Shown here: positions 34,098 to 46,589 of the stretch, piece after piece
Layout of the letters: each line of letters begins with the position of its first letter
How positions within the stretch are numbered: the stretch's first letter is position 1
NCBI GenBank assembly: GCA_008802785.1
Contig: VUYT01000006.1
Location: 434,001 to 498,000, forward strand
DNA from: Symmetrospora coprosmae
Lineage: Eukaryota; Basidiomycota; Cystobasidiomycetes; Symmetrosporaceae
Length of the DNA: 64,000 nt
Direction: 5' to 3'
Notes under the pieces: generated by a model
The model's input: only the letters and a program-made list of their open reading frames with translations
Told to the model about the DNA's origin: nothing
Database searches by the model: none
Program-made: the position numbers and the translations under genes

Positions 34098-37000
34098 TTA
34101 CCAGACGGCGATCCTGGGGCGGAAAGGATCGTCCTCTCCTCCTGCGCCCTCGCTGCTGCGACCGGTGAGAACCGTCATTCCACTATCGTCGCTCTTGTTG
34201 GTCTCCCTCCTCTGCGTCTCGCGCGCGTGATCCTCTGCCGAGACCCACATTGGTGGCATGCAAGGCTCGCGTCTGCCCATCTGCGAATTCCTGAAGTGGC
34301 TCCGGTGATCAGGCGAGCCCGCACGCGAGCTTCGGTTGCTATTGCTCGTGAAGATGGGCTGCTTAGGCACGCTGATGACTGCCGACGGTGAGGTAGGCGA
34401 TGCTAGCAGCGAGGAGGACGAGGACGAGGATGCGGACAGCGCGGTGCGCATGTGTGGCTCGAAACCAATCTGGATCCCGCTGCCATCTGATGAGGAGGCG
34501 GTTCCGTACGACAATTTAGGCAATCTACCATTCGCCGACGACTGGCTCGCATTGGCCATAGGCTGCGAAGCAGTATCGGTCGCTCCGTCCTCATCCGACT
34601 CATTGGCGTTGCGAGGTGGCGCAAAGGTCACAGACGGAGCCGCAGCCGATGCAGCAGCCGCTGTCAGGACTGCGATGAACTTCGCATGGTTCGCATCCAG
34701 CACGCTCGACTCCGCGCCTGCCGGTCCACCGTGGGCGAGCGCCAGCTCCGAGGTAGCTGAAGCAGCAGGTAACGAGTGTGTATGCCGATGCGTACCACCG
34801 AGTGTCGCAAGACCCTTGCGGGCGGACGTGTGTGGCGCAGTTCCAGGTGTGGGAGACGATGGCAGGCTGGGGAATGCCCTCGGGGCAGAAGAAGCGATCA
34901 CTGCTGGCGTGTTTGGCCTCGAGCTGCTGAGCAGCGAAGAGTAGGACGTGGTACGCTGACGGATGCTTCCGGGACCGCCAGACTGGATTCCGCCTCCGCT
35001 GTACTCGGAGCCATCGGTGACATCGCCAGTACCCGGTACACTGACCGGCTTCTTGCTGAAGTCGAGAGCTACTGAGTCAGTTTCCGATGATGCGAAGCGG
35101 ACTGACGAGGAAGAATCCGACCGAGATGTGCGGCTCTGCTCCTCCGGTACCGGTTCGGGCGAGAGTGCCGGCATCATGCCTGCGCCGATGGGTGACCTCC
35201 TAGGTGACGTCGGGGCAAAGAGGTCTGCCGCGCTCATGCGGCGCGCCGTCGGCCTCCCCCGCAAGCTGGCCAGCCAGTCCTCGTCCTCGCCTCTAGCGGC
35301 GTCCGGCAGCCGGGTGAGCTCCTCGCGCGATGTGCTGGACGGCGTGCGAGATACTGCCGGTCTCGTCGGTGACAGGAACAACGACGTCGACGATGTGCGA
35401 ATGGTATGCTTTCCGGGACTGGTGAGTGACGAGGGCGTATTGCCGTTGCCATGCAGGGTTGCGAGAGTCGTCAAACCAGCGAGACCCTCTGATTTGGCAT
35501 TCCTTATCAGGGGTGGTCGGCCTTCCACGGCGAAGGTCGCTGTTTTGGGTCCACTTTCCAGGCCGCTCGCCGGGCTGTCCCCAACCGCATCGGCCCCTTC
35601 GGCTGCGTCGGCAAGGACGGGACTGGCCGTGACAAGCGGACTGGACGGTCTCGATGCGCCAGGTCCAACGGACAGGGACAGGGATGTCCTTGGAGAAAGT
35701 TCGCCTGGCACGATGCCCAGACCAGGCGAGAGTGGGCTGACACGATGTACGCTGTACACCTTGAAGCTTGGCGAGCCGGCCTCAAGCCTGTCCTGGCGCT
35801 GGTGCGCCTTGTCGTGCAAGGGCGACTGGCGGCGCGGCGAGGCCAGCGAGCGCGGGGCAAGCGAGCTCGACGAGGCGGAAGTTGCTAGGTTGGCAACGAT
35901 CTTGCCCAGGCTGATGAAGGACGCCGAGAGAGACCGCTTCGGATGCGACGGGCGTGGTGGCGGAGCTTGTGCGAATCGCGGCGAAATGGGCGAGTCTACG
36001 GCTTGCGAGGACTTCGTTGGCGCAACCGGCGCTACGCTGTGAGCTGGCAACACGTCGGACCGCGGAGCTTCGAATGACCGCGAGGATTCTTGCACTGGGT
36101 CGCCATCGCGCCTGTGGTTACCAAACCAGCCGCGACCGTGCCCACTGCTGCTCTTTCCTTCACGTTCGGGCAATTCGTCATTGAGGATGTCGCTCGAAGC
36201 CGCTTGAGAAAGAGGAGAAGCCGCGCGTGGACGCTGCTGGCCATAATGCGGGTGCGCTTGCTCGAGCAGAGTGTTGCGGGCGCTCTCGAATGACCGTCGT
36301 CGCTGCTCAACAGGCGAAGGAGCCAGCAAGTCACCCGCCTGTCTTGCTCCGTTGTATACGTTTGATGTCTCCACCGCATGCTGCGCGTGCATGGCGGGAA
36401 GCGAGAAGCGCTTGAGCGTGAAAGCTGCGAGCGAAGCGGATATATTGTCGTCATCGCTCGGTTGCGAGAGCTCCTCTTGCCGACTCCCACTCCGAGGGAG
36501 CACGTCTTTCCTTGCTAGAGGTATCGGTGCGCCCTCCATCGATACGTCCGATGCTCTCCTCGCCTCGTCTGCGAATGAAATTCTCCGCTCGGTCGGCGCG
36601 ACCTGCAATGAGTCGCTCGCATCCTGCTCAAGCCTCTCTCCACGCCTCCCACGCTTGTCCTGGTCGTGCGTGCTGTATGCTCTGCGCAGAGGACGCGGGC
36701 TCGGGTGCTCTTTCGCCAGTCTAGGGCTCCATGCGATCTTCTCGTCTTCCTCAGCGGGACGCTGCGCTCTGCTGGCCGATGCATGCTTCCACGGGGACGG
36801 CCTCAGGCGAGATGATCTTTCGGGGCTCTTCTTGCGCTCGCTCGGTGCTGGTGTAGAGCCATCTGCCGTCCGAGGGCGCCTGGACCCTCTTGTGGACTGC
36901 GAGAGGCGTCTCACCAAGGAAGGGATGAGCTGTCGGCTCGTACCTGGATTGTCGGCCCGAGCGGACGGCGAATGCGAGTAGGATTGCGAGAGGAGGGCAT

Positions 37001-37383
37001 GCGGCGACCTTGTGGGCGTTGCGGCGGATGACGGGGTCAGCAGGTGCGCATGCGAGAAGTAATCGGCAGTGACGGGACTGCCTTGGTGCGAGTGCCTATC
37101 TCTAGGCGATGCCAAGACGCCAAAGGTGGCAGAGACATCGTGTGAAAGACGCCGCTTGGCGAGGTATGGGTCGTAGAAGCAGTCGTATGCCTGTGAGCAG
37201 CATGGAGAGAGTCAACGGAGCGGCTCATGGGGGGGCCGCCTGGCTCAGGCTTTTGGGTCGCACCTCGAGCTCGGCTTGCGAGGGCGGCAAGGGATCTTCC
37301 AGGTGTTCGACGAACACGCTCTCTCGGCCCTTCAAGGCGGCCGTATCAGCAAGGGTGTGCGGCTGAAGGAGCTGTGCTTCCAT
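34098..37383 (-). CDS. Large Ser/Pro-rich protein of unknown function
   Basis: I do not recognise this gene. Exon 1 is 37383-37264 (40 residues, MEAQLLQPHTLADTAALKGR ...) and exon 2 is 37190-34098; the joint keeps phase and gives 1070 aa. The junction creates a compact motif, AYDCFYDPYLAKRRLSHDVS, with an aromatic/Asp/Pro pattern that looks like a conserved N-terminal element. Nearly all the rest is predicted disordered, rich in Ser, Pro, Arg and Ala, with many Ser-Pro and Arg-x-x-Ser sites suited to CDK/MAPK and AGC kinases. The C-terminus is short and acidic, then DPFRPRIAVW. There is no signal peptide or membrane segment. The donor GTGCGA is weak. A signalling or cytoskeletal scaffold is plausible but is inference. 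Confidence 0.72.
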
Positions 37384-38277
37384 GGTTGAAGGGCAAAGCG
37401 TTCCTGCTACTCTGTGGCGGATGGTCACGTGAAGCACAGGAGTGGTGTGTCCCACCGCCTCTTACTCGAGTACTCGTCGGCTAGTACCGTAATTTGCAAA
37501 GGCCAGATGTGCCGTCGAGCTCTGGCGTTAAGCTCAGATGGAGGGGCGTGTCGTCTGCTCTTCCCTGCCCTGCTCTTGGGCCACACAAAGAGGCGCGTGT
37601 GAAGGCCGGAGCCGGTGCGTGGCGGAGGCAGCGACGGGACTTGCAATGATGAGGCGAGACTATTCAAGCAGGGAGAAAAGCGGGCCTGGCTGAGCAGGAT
37701 GCTGTTGAAACTTGGAGCCGCTGTTGATCTTGGGCCGCTCACGCGCTCACGTCTCGAGCTCGGGCAGGTTCTGGGCCAGGAATCCAGTCCAGTGGCACGC
37801 CGCCGACTCGCGCCCGCTTTGATGAGTTGGCGCTGAGTACACGATGACCCAGGCAGGAAGACTGAACCTGCGAGGGTATTATACGAATGCGGGTGGGTGA
37901 GCAGATGGGCAGGAGGGAAAGTCGCGTGGATGGTCGTACAGGCCGAAAGACAGCGAGAGCTCCTCGCTCGACCTGGAGCTGGAGTCGCTCGCTCGCGCGG
38001 AGAACTGGGCAACGGTCGAAGACTCCCGGGCGGTGATGGGACGAAACGGTCGCGGCGGTGCCGGTATTTAGCAACACAGTGCGCTACTCGCCGTCAAAGC
38101 AGAAGCAGAAGCTGAAGCTGGCTGCTCGGGAAAGATGGAACGAGATGCAGAAGATGGCACTTTGCCACAAATTGGGAGCCGTCCCTGACTTTGGATGACG
38201 CTGCTGTACAGCTGCAGGCTGCCTGCCTGACTCTGCTCGCACCACCAGAGATATAGCAGTAGCACATCAATAACAGC
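37384..38277. promoter_or_regulatory. Divergent promoter region
   Basis: About 890 bp between the Ser/Pro-rich gene and TAP42, both starting outward. Frames here look like chance reading. No repeat or RNA gene is seen. Confidence 0.5.
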
Positions 38278-39618
38278 ATGAACGGCGACAGCACTGCATC
38301 CACGAGCAGCGCCACTGTCGACGACGTGGACGAGCTGCTCGACCCAGGGCAGGAGGACGTGACGCTGTTGGCCCTGCTGCAGCGCACCATTGCCGCCTCG
38401 GAGGGCCTGCTCGAGTCAGGCGACTGGTCTCTGCCTGCAACGCAAGCAGCACTCACATCAACGCTGGCGGACCTGTCGCTCTGCCAGTCGCTCGTCGCCC
38501 ACCTCGCCCTGCTCAGCTCGAACGAGACGGTCGAGGAGCTGTCCACCTCGACCCTGCGATGCTTCCTCGTGCCCTTCTACGCCGGCATGCTCGAGCTGCA
38601 GCGGCGGACACGCGACTACAAAGCACGGATAGAGGTGCTCAACGCCGCAAACGTCGCATTCGACCGCTTCATCCGCTCATGCAACCAGTACGAGGTCGTC
38701 GGCCGGGAAAAGCGGAAGCGGCTGTCCCTGCTCGAAGACAGGCAGGCAGCGATGGCAGGAGATCAGGCACAGAGGAGGGAGGCAAAGATTGCACAGTTCA
38801 AAGAGGAGCGCGCGCTCAAGGGGCAGATCGATGTGAGCCGGTCTGGCCTGTCTGACCAAGCGGTGGGCAATCGTACTGACAGCCTGGTCACGTAGGAATT
38901 GAATCAACGCCTACAGGCGCGACCATCCAGCTCAATAGCAGCCGGATCTGTCAATGCATCCCAGGAAGATATCGAGGACGAGTATTTACGACCCTTACTC
39001 CTGCTCTCCTTGGAGCTGCACTACATCAAAGCGCACAACGAGCTTTCCTCGACCGCACAGGAGCTCGAGCTGCTGTCGAACGTGCCCAACATGTCTGAAC
39101 TACCCGACGCGCGTGCACGGCAGCACAAGCAGGGTGCACTCGAGCAGGACGCACGGGAGCGGTCGCGCGAGACGCAGGATTCGACCTGGCGGCTGGACGC
39201 GCCGCTCCAGAGCGCCGGCGGGCACCCGCACAGGCAGCTTGTCGACTCGTCCGGGCGCGTCTTGCGGCCCTTCACCATCCTGCCGTCGGCCAACGGCGGA
39301 CTCGTGTCTGGGAACGAGCTCGACACGCGGCTACGCCTGCAGGGCGAGGTCTTTGGGTCCAGTCACCGCCTGCCCACGATGAGCATCGACGAGTACCTCG
39401 ACATGGAGTACGAGCGCGGCAATGTGCTGAAAGGAGGAGGTGCGCGCAACGCAGAAGAGGCCAAGCTGGAAGGGGATGAGAAGCGTGCATGGGAGGAAGA
39501 GGAGGACAATGCAGGTGGGTACGAGAGGGAGGAGGCTGCGCTGGAGAAGAAGAGAGGGTGGGACGACTACAAGGATACCCACAAGAAGGGAGATGGCAAT
39601 AGGATGAATAGGGGATGA
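38278..39618 (+). CDS. TAP42: TAP42/alpha4-like regulator of PP2A-type phosphatases
   Basis: Two exons (38278-38832, 38896-39618) give 425 aa with an in-phase joint IATCGAT|GAATTG (ID-EL). The N-terminal helical repeat domain includes SNETVEELSTSTLRCFLVPF, YAGMLELQRRTRDYKARI and FDRFIRSCNQYEVV, then KRKRLSLLEDRQAAM and KIAQFKEERALKGQI, all typical of TAP42/IGBP1. The C-terminal half holds VLRPFTILPS, LQGEVFGSSHRLPTMSIDEYLD and a closing ERGNVLKGGG, plus a Glu/Lys-rich tail ending in GWDDYKDTHKKGDGNRMNRG. Family members bind the catalytic subunits of PP2A, PP4 and PP6 in TOR signalling. Length and ending match the family, and nothing is missing. Confidence 0.95.
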
Positions 39619-40171
39619 GGCAAGCTCAAGTGTCGCGTTTTCCGCACACCACAGCCCAGTCGTGACCGGAGGTGCTCAGCCTGGAGTCCGCGTACGGTAC
39701 TTGCACGCTTGTGGGTCGCGATGATGAGGATCTGCAGAATTAAGGTGTTTGGACAAGTTGTCTATACGGTAAATTAGGGGATTTGTCTTGGACCTGCCGT
39801 GCTCGTCAGCTCGGTGGGTCGACGACGGCAGGCTGGGATCTGCGGCAACTTGGATTGATGACGTTCCCTCGGCCGCGGGGTACAGCGGTTTCCCCCGGGT
39901 AAAGGTACAGGCTTTCATGGCGGGCAGGCTTTCATGGCGGGGAAGACCGGGGACATGGGCAGGGCAGAGGGGAGGGCAGATCAGATCTGCCAAGCAGCGC
40001 AAGAGGGCCCCCAGGCTCTTCATCCTCTCCGCGCGCCCCCATCGATATCTCTCCTTTCCCCTCCTGCTGATCCCTTCCTTCCTTCCTCCCTTCGCTCTTG
40101 ACTCCCACCCTATTCCATTCCGACCTCCCACCCGCACTCTCTCTCTCCCTCAAGCAGCCAGCTCGCCCATC
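39619..40171. promoter_or_regulatory. Intergenic: promoter of MFS transporter
   Basis: A long pyrimidine-rich tract at about 40048-40155 leads up to the transporter ATG. The left part is the 3' flank of TAP42. No other element is assigned. Confidence 0.5.
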
Positions 40172-42998
40172 ATGTTCGGCAGCGGCAATCGTACACCCCC
40201 GATGAACGAGAAGGCAGAGGCGGGCAAGGGCGAGGCCGTCCACGTCGAGACTGGATCCGGCACCGGCATTGAGGACTTTGCCGCCCTCATCGAGCCGGGA
40301 ACGCACCTCGACGCAAAGGCAGAGAAGCGCATGTACAGGAAGGTCAGTCCATCCTGGCCAGGCCTGTCCTGCGCGCGGCACGGTAGCGCACGTGCCGCTA
40401 TTGCCGTCTTTGTTGGAACGGCGGATGTGTTCGCATCACGCAAGGAGCCCAGCTGACACGTATCACACGCTGCGTATACACTCGCAGATGGATTGGCGCT
40501 TGCTTCCCATCCTTGCCCTGCTCTACCTGGTCGCTTTCTTGGATAGGTGAGGCGTCCATCCATCCGCCGTTCATGCGTGTGCGAGATGTACAACGGCTGA
40601 GACGCATCGTACAACGCAGAGGCAATATCGGCAACGCGCGATTGGCAGGATTGGAGGCGGACCTCAACATGACACCCGGAGATTACGCGCTCGCGCTTTC
40701 CGTCTTCTTCATGTGGGTCTTCTCTGCTGATCGCAGAAACGGCTTCCTTTGAGGAATAGCTGACACTCCTCTGCTATTTGATACAGCGCTTACAATCTTT
40801 GTGAAGTGCCTGGTAAGCGTTCCTCCGCTTCTCCGGGTCATTCTTGCCGATGCGGGCCTAAACGATCGCTCTCTTCCTTTAGCAAATCTCATGCTCAAGA
40901 AGCTCAGCCCCAAGATCTGGCTCAGTCTCATTGTCACACTCTTTGGCATCTGCATGATCGGCATGGGTCTCATCGTGAGCCTTTCTGCTGTATCGGTCCC
41001 GAACGCGCGCTGACTCGCTCGGCATGGCTACAGACCAACTTCGCGGGGCTGCTCGCTATGCGAGTTCTCCTGGGAGTCTTCGAAGCTGGCCTCTTTCCCG
41101 GCGCCGTTTACTTGCTGTCGTAAGTGCTCTAGATCGTTTGGCCAGGTGATATCGCGTGGCTGATAGTACGGCTGTCTTAGACTCTGGTACCCTCGATCTC
41201 TCCTCCAGTTCCGCATGGCCATCTTCTTCTGCGCCGCTACGGTCGCAGGAGCTTTCAGTGGTCTGCTCGCGTACGGTATTCAGTTCATGAGCGGGACTGC
41301 CGGTCGTAACGGCTGGGAATGGGTATGGCTCCTTCCAGCCATCTCTGACCTCGGGCAAGTGGCCAAGCTGATCGAAGTCTCTGCAGATCTTCATTCTCGA
41401 GGGTATCTTCACTACCGTGTGCGGGGCCATCTCCTACTTCTTCCTCCGTGAGCACGGTCTTCTTTACTTTTCGCCATTGTTTGATCACTAACCCGCTTTT
41501 CCTACTTCCGCCTTGTTTTCCGATATCAGACAACTACGTGCGTCGATTATGAATCTTCTTGGGGGCGCCGTGCCAGACTGACCTACTCGTTATCGTTCGT
41601 AGCCCGAAACCGCTAGCTTCCTGACTCAGGATGAGCGTGACTGGGCCGTCTGGAAGAAGGCGACGGATGGTACCGTCGCAGGCGAGCACAAGGGCATGAA
41701 CCGAAAGCTCATCATGCAGGGCCTGTTCAACTGGCAGGTCTGGCTCTCCGTTCTGTACTACATCAGGTGAGAAAGGTCCAGCTCCGCATTCAGGCACAGG
41801 GGAGTCAGACTAATATCACCCGCCCCGGTATGTCTTTCAGCATCGTCACCCCGCTCTATTCCATCTCTCTGTTCCTTCCTACCATCGTCAACAGCTTCGG
41901 CACGTACACCCGTCCCCAGGTCCAGCTCCTTACTGTGCCCGTCTACGTCTTTGCCTGCATCTGGTAAGTCACCCTTCGCGCGTACCACCGACTGTATACT
42001 GACCAGTTCCCGTGCTCCCAGGGTGCTTGTATCTTCCATCTGGGCAGACAAGATTCAGAAGCGGTTCATCTTCCTCTTCTTCGATCAGGTAGGCTCGGGT
42101 CGGGACTCGCCGGGATACGCGGTAGGAGGCTAATCATGCTTCTTCGGCGTAAAGTGCCTGTGTTTGATCGGGCACATAATCAACATAACGACTGCTCCTT
42201 CTGGTGTCAAGGTACGCTTCCCCTTATGCAACCGCCTCCCGCTCAGACATCGCCACTCACCTGACCCATCCGGCTTCATACACAGTTCTTCGGGCTTTTC
42301 CTCATCGCAGCTGGTTCTTACGCAGCACTGCCCACCTCAGTCGCGTGGCCTTCCGTCAATTTGCGAGGTCAGACCCGTCGGGCGGTTGGCGTCAGCGCGG
42401 TGTAAGCCCTCCAAGTCTACAACCATGCATTACTACGCTGGCTTACGGGTCGTTCTCCGTCTGTAGCATCGGCTTTGGCAACTTTGGCGTAAGTTACCTT
42501 GCTTGTGATCATCCTTGTGCTCCCTATTATCGGCTCGTCTCCCGGGCTCTACATCCCGACCTTCCATTTGACACCTTAACACCTTCATCTCTCCTGGCTC
42601 TTCCCTGGTGGCCCATTGCACGGCCGTATCAGAGAGTCAAGCTGACTAAGTGCTCTATGATCTCCAACTTCTAGGGTCTGATCGCATCGAACATGTTCGT
42701 CCCTCCCGAGCTTTGCTCAGCCATCTTACTGCCGAGCGGCTGACCTCGTCTCCCTCACAGCTACCGCCAATCCAACGGAGGCCGCTATTTTATCGGTCAC
42801 GGCGTCAACATCGGCCTATTGGGTATGGGCATGGTCGTCAGCCCCTTGTACGCGTACCTCCTCAAGCGCGAGAACGCGCGCCGAGACGCCGCGCACGAGC
42901 GCGAGATGGCGCTGCCGGAGGAGCAGAGGCGCAAGTACACGATTCAGGAGCTGCACGAGCTGGCAGACAACGCGCCAGACTTTAGGTATACAATCTAA
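40172..42998 (+). CDS. MFS transporter, allantoate/nicotinate permease type (Dal5/Tna1, ACS family)
   Basis: Twelve-helix major facilitator broken by at least eleven short introns, several exons being under 60 nt. Recognisable segments in order: MDWRLLPILALLYLVAFLDR, GNARLAGLEADLNMTPGDY, YNLCEVPANLMLKKLSP, LAMRVLLGVFEAGLFPGAVY (the MFS loop), WYPRSLLQFRMAIFF, then FILEGIFTTVCGAISYFFL, and DNYPETASFLTQDERDW in the central loop. The second half has SIVTPLYSISLFLPTIV, an RGQTRRAVGVS-SIGFGNFG segment and YRQSNGGRYFIGHG. The charged tail ends at 42998 (PDFRYTI). This motif set marks the anion:cation symporter family, whose members import allantoate, nicotinate, pantothenate or similar small anions by proton symport at the plasma membrane. 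The substrate cannot be told from sequence alone. Confidence 0.88.
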
Positions 42999-43996
42999 GG
43001 GAGCATGTAGTCATTGGTGAATGTTCTCAGCGTCCCGTTCGCAACGTCGGTGAATGCAGAATCTGTCAGATATCAGGCAAAGTCCCATATGTAGCAAGGA
43101 AACCCGGCCTCATTGGAAAGATTCAAGAGACTTGCGCGCGTCCAGTTTGACAGGCCGTCAGTGCGTCAGTACATAAGCACCCGTTGTGGTGCGCTGAAAG
43201 CCATCAGGCATGGGGAGTTCGCGGGTGCCACCCGAGCGAGAGACCGTGCGCGCACATTCTCGATGAGTTTGGACAGACTTGCACCAAGCCTGCGCTCGCT
43301 CTCACACCCACCGGACCACGTCGTGAAGCTGTAACCGCCCTGACAAGACCTGCGTTTGCGTCTCGTCGCGATGACGTGAGAAGCCAATCAGTCGGGGCAC
43401 GCTCGGGTCGTTGCGTTGATGAGGGCGGAGGTCCGCGAATCCGCAATGGGGGTACGGCCGGATCCGACGGGCCGAGATACCCAGCTGATTGGCGATACAG
43501 ACCGTATAGTCACAACGAGGCAGTCAGCTGTCGCCATTACGCTTTCAGCATCCCGCAGCGCACTCCTCGCCCACCGATATGGCCCTCCATGCAACGTCGG
43601 CAGCAACCACCACAAGCGCTTCCCGTTGTGCGCGTCGGATCTCATCACTGCACTCGCAGAAACTCCGCTCCGCTGCGGATCTCGCCGGTCGAGAAGGGGG
43701 GCCAGATCCCCCCATCACCTCGGAAAATTTGCTGGTCTGATGGTGTACCTCCCCTCTCCCCTGGTCTCCTTCTCTTCACCCTCCATACCCGATACACACC
43801 ATCCTGCAGCCCGTCGTCCAGCGTCTCCCCATCTGATCCGCTCACCTGCCCGCTCCTCCCCGCTCAGGTGACTCAGGGAATCCAGGCCCAGGAAATCTCC
43901 AGGTGGGCTAGCGTCATCCACCCTGGAACGGCAAAGTGCGACGACCACGCCAACTGTACAACGGCCTCTTCTGAAGCAACAGTATACACGGACAGC
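42999..43996. promoter_or_regulatory. Intergenic: long upstream region of homeodomain gene
   Basis: About 1 kb. A pyrimidine-rich tract at about 43740-43870 lies before the proposed ATG. Several overlapping frames are open through this region, so an undetected upstream exon of the homeodomain gene is possible, but no domain is visible in it. Confidence 0.45.
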
Positions 43997-45462
43997 ATGA
44001 CTGCAGACCCGTTTGGCGCGTACCCGTCGTCCAGGCGGCGACTGAGCACCGCCAGCAACGGCCGGGCGAGTCCTGCACCGTTCAGGCTGCCCCCAATCAG
44101 CTCGCTCAACATCGCAGACACCACTGGCAGATCCTTCGATTTTGACGATCCGGTGCACCTCCCGCCGCTGCAGAACATTCCCAGATCGACCACGCCGCTG
44201 CTGCCCTCGTTCAGCCCGGCCCGGTCCTCCTCCAGAAACAGCATGAGCAGGCCGGGTGAGCAGGCAGACATTGTGCTTGGATACAGGGTGTGGCCGCTCT
44301 AGCTGACACCGTCAAGCGTGCCGCCCCGCTGACATTGCCAGGTCTGGCATCGTACGGATCGTCCAACGGTACGACATTTGACTCGGGCAGCGGGCACGGC
44401 ATGACGCCTCTCCCGCCCATGCCAACCCCACGAAGCCGGTCCAACTCGTTCAGCATGCAGCTCGACAATCGACACAGCATCAGCGGCGGCCTACCTAACC
44501 TACCACCATTACCGCCGCTCTCTTCTTCCAAGGGCTGTCTGAGCGGGCGCTTCCCAGATCTCCCATCCTTGCCGCCCTCCTTCGGCTCGTCGCCCGCAAA
44601 GCCCGCACCGGGATTTCCGGCTCTACCACTGTCCCCTGCATCACCGCTGCTCGGCCTCTGCCGCACCCCTACCGCTAGTGCGGACGCGCCAGCGGAGCCC
44701 AGTCGATCGCACCAGTCCAAGGGCATTCGCCGATTCACAAAGCGCACCACCTTCTCCACCGCTCAAATCGATCTCATGGAGGAGCTCTGGCGCATCACCG
44801 AGTATCCATCCGTCGAGCAGATCGACCTTTGTGCGGAGAAGGCAGGCCTGTTACCAAAGCAGGTCAGGACCTGGTGGGTCTGATGATCCACACATGCCTT
44901 GTTTGCCTCGACCTTCGCTCAGTATCGTCTGCGTGACACGCATGCAGGTTCGGTAATACCCGTCAGGCACGATTGGCGGGCACCCGCAAAGAAGCCCGAA
45001 ATGCAGGTATTCCAGGCCTGCCGAGCACTGCCGGGCCACGACGCTCCGGCATGGGCGCTGGCGCTGGGCACGAGCTCGATGGCTACCCCAGCTCGCCTTT
45101 CGGCGGCTACCCTAGGACGCCGCAGGGAGACTTTGCTCTTGCTGGTCTTGCAGGTGGCGCGGGGATGGACGAGTTCAAGGCGCCCAGACCGTCTATCGCG
45201 AACGGGGCGGGCGGAGGAAGCCGATCCAGGAGACAGTCCTTCTCTGGGTAAGTGCACGAGCTGCCTGGCTGTCCTTGAATGGGTAGCTCCATTGGCTAAT
45301 CTCGTCATGATGATTGGCAGATACTCTGCTTCGAGTGGCCCGGATCTCTCGTTCAGCTCCTCTCCGTACGGCAGCGGCAGCTCTGCGCTGTCGTCCTCTG
45401 TATCGTCGCGATACTCGGGATATGGCAGTCCCCTGGACGAGCAGTATGGTGGACGACGGTAG
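43997..45462 (+). CDS. Homeodomain transcription factor
   Basis: Four exons (43997-44255, 44303-44873, 44948-45247, 45321-45462) total 1272 nt and give 423 aa in phase. A typical 60-residue homeodomain (non-TALE spacing, 44 residues from Arg5 to Trp48) begins RRFTKRTTFSTAQIDLMEEL and ends KQVRTWFGNTRQARLAG. The recognition helix has Trp48, Phe49, Asn51 and Arg53 intact, but Gly at position 50 and Thr at 52, so it reads WFGNTR instead of the common WFQNRR. An intron splits the codon of Trp48. Ser/Pro/Gly-rich flanks on both sides probably act in transactivation. The protein should be a nuclear DNA-binding regulator; its targets are unknown. It is not one of the mating-type (bE/bW) genes as far as I can see: no divergent partner is present. 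Confidence 0.88.
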
Positions 45463-46589
45463 CATCGACAATTGCTAGCATGGCAATCGGCGACGCGGTC
45501 TTTGGCTGGTCCAGGCCGCTACCCGGATTCGCCGCTTGCCCTTGAACGCTCTACCTCGGTCAACAGCGACGCAACACCGAGAGGTGTCGCTGCGTATCAG
45601 CCTCCGGCTTTTAGGCAACCTTATACTCTCTCGATACACCAAACACATATCCGCTGCCACTGATTAGCGGTCAGCACACTAACCCAAAAGGGCCAGAAGA
45701 CCGGCACGCTCATACACGCTCGCAACGCAGCTCAGCCGCTCAAGATCTTACCCCGCTTTGCGCAACCCCGCTTCTTCCTCAGTGTCCGATATCTCACCGT
45801 TTCATACCCCACCCTTCGCTCGACAAGTATACCCAGTCCCGTCTCGTCCCGCACCGCACCGCACGGCTCTCTCGCTTTCGCTTCTCTCGTCGAAGTCACT
45901 CGGGGCTGCGCCTCTGCCGCCGTCGAGGTGATGAACAGGAGAGCAAGCTTACGGACGCCAAAACCGCAACTCCGCCGCTCGCAGTCAAGCTGCATACACC
46001 GGCATCCAGTCAAGAGGCCGGTCCGCATCGCGCCACGTACAGTCGTTTTCCCTTGCGGCCGCCCCTCTCCCGCTCTCTCGTCGATCTTCGATCAAGCTAT
46101 ACTCTCACAGAGTCTAATCGTGTCCTTCCACCATCCTTGTCTTCTTGCTTGCGCAATGATACACCTTCTGGTCTCGTAAGTCAGAAACGTGACCTGAGCT
46201 TTGCGCATAGCCGAGCGCGATTCGACCAGAGGCTGCAGACTGTCATACACAGGTTGCGGTGCTTGCAATATCTCTAGAGCGTCTCACTGCCTCGTTAGTG
46301 GTTACTTTGTCTCTCCTGGCAGCTGCTCCTGGCGAGTTGAGGACGCTGCGCGCCAGCCGTGCAGGATGGGTCCGCGCACTACGAGTATGTAGCCAGCCCG
46401 GTGTCCCTCGGTCTTCGGCCAACTCGCACAGCCTACGCATCATCCAGCTTCTGTCAGCTGAGCATCTCAGCTAGATGGGACGAGGGCCGTGATGCTGCCG
46501 GTCTCGTTCAACCAGCTTAGACGGTCTACAACGCCAATTGACTGCGTTCGCTGCTGTCGCTGTACAGGCGCGACTGCGCCGTCTCGGTG
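45463..46589. promoter_or_regulatory. Intergenic: upstream region of ARF GEF gene
   Basis: About 1.1 kb with scattered pyrimidine-rich stretches (for example 45830-45900 and 46040-46140) and short runs of open frame. No domain-bearing ORF is seen; an untranslated 5' exon of the ARF GEF gene could lie here. Confidence 0.45.

Noticed and set aside
34963-36042. 359-codon plus-strand frame opposite the Ser/Pro-rich gene
   Set aside because: Antisense of a longer continuous minus-strand frame; no recognisable domain, no splice continuity.
43997-45462. Homeodomain gene as part of a b-type mating locus
   Set aside because: Mating-type homeodomain genes come as a divergent pair of HD1/HD2 genes with variable N-termini; only one homeodomain gene is present and its neighbours are a transporter and an ARF GEF.
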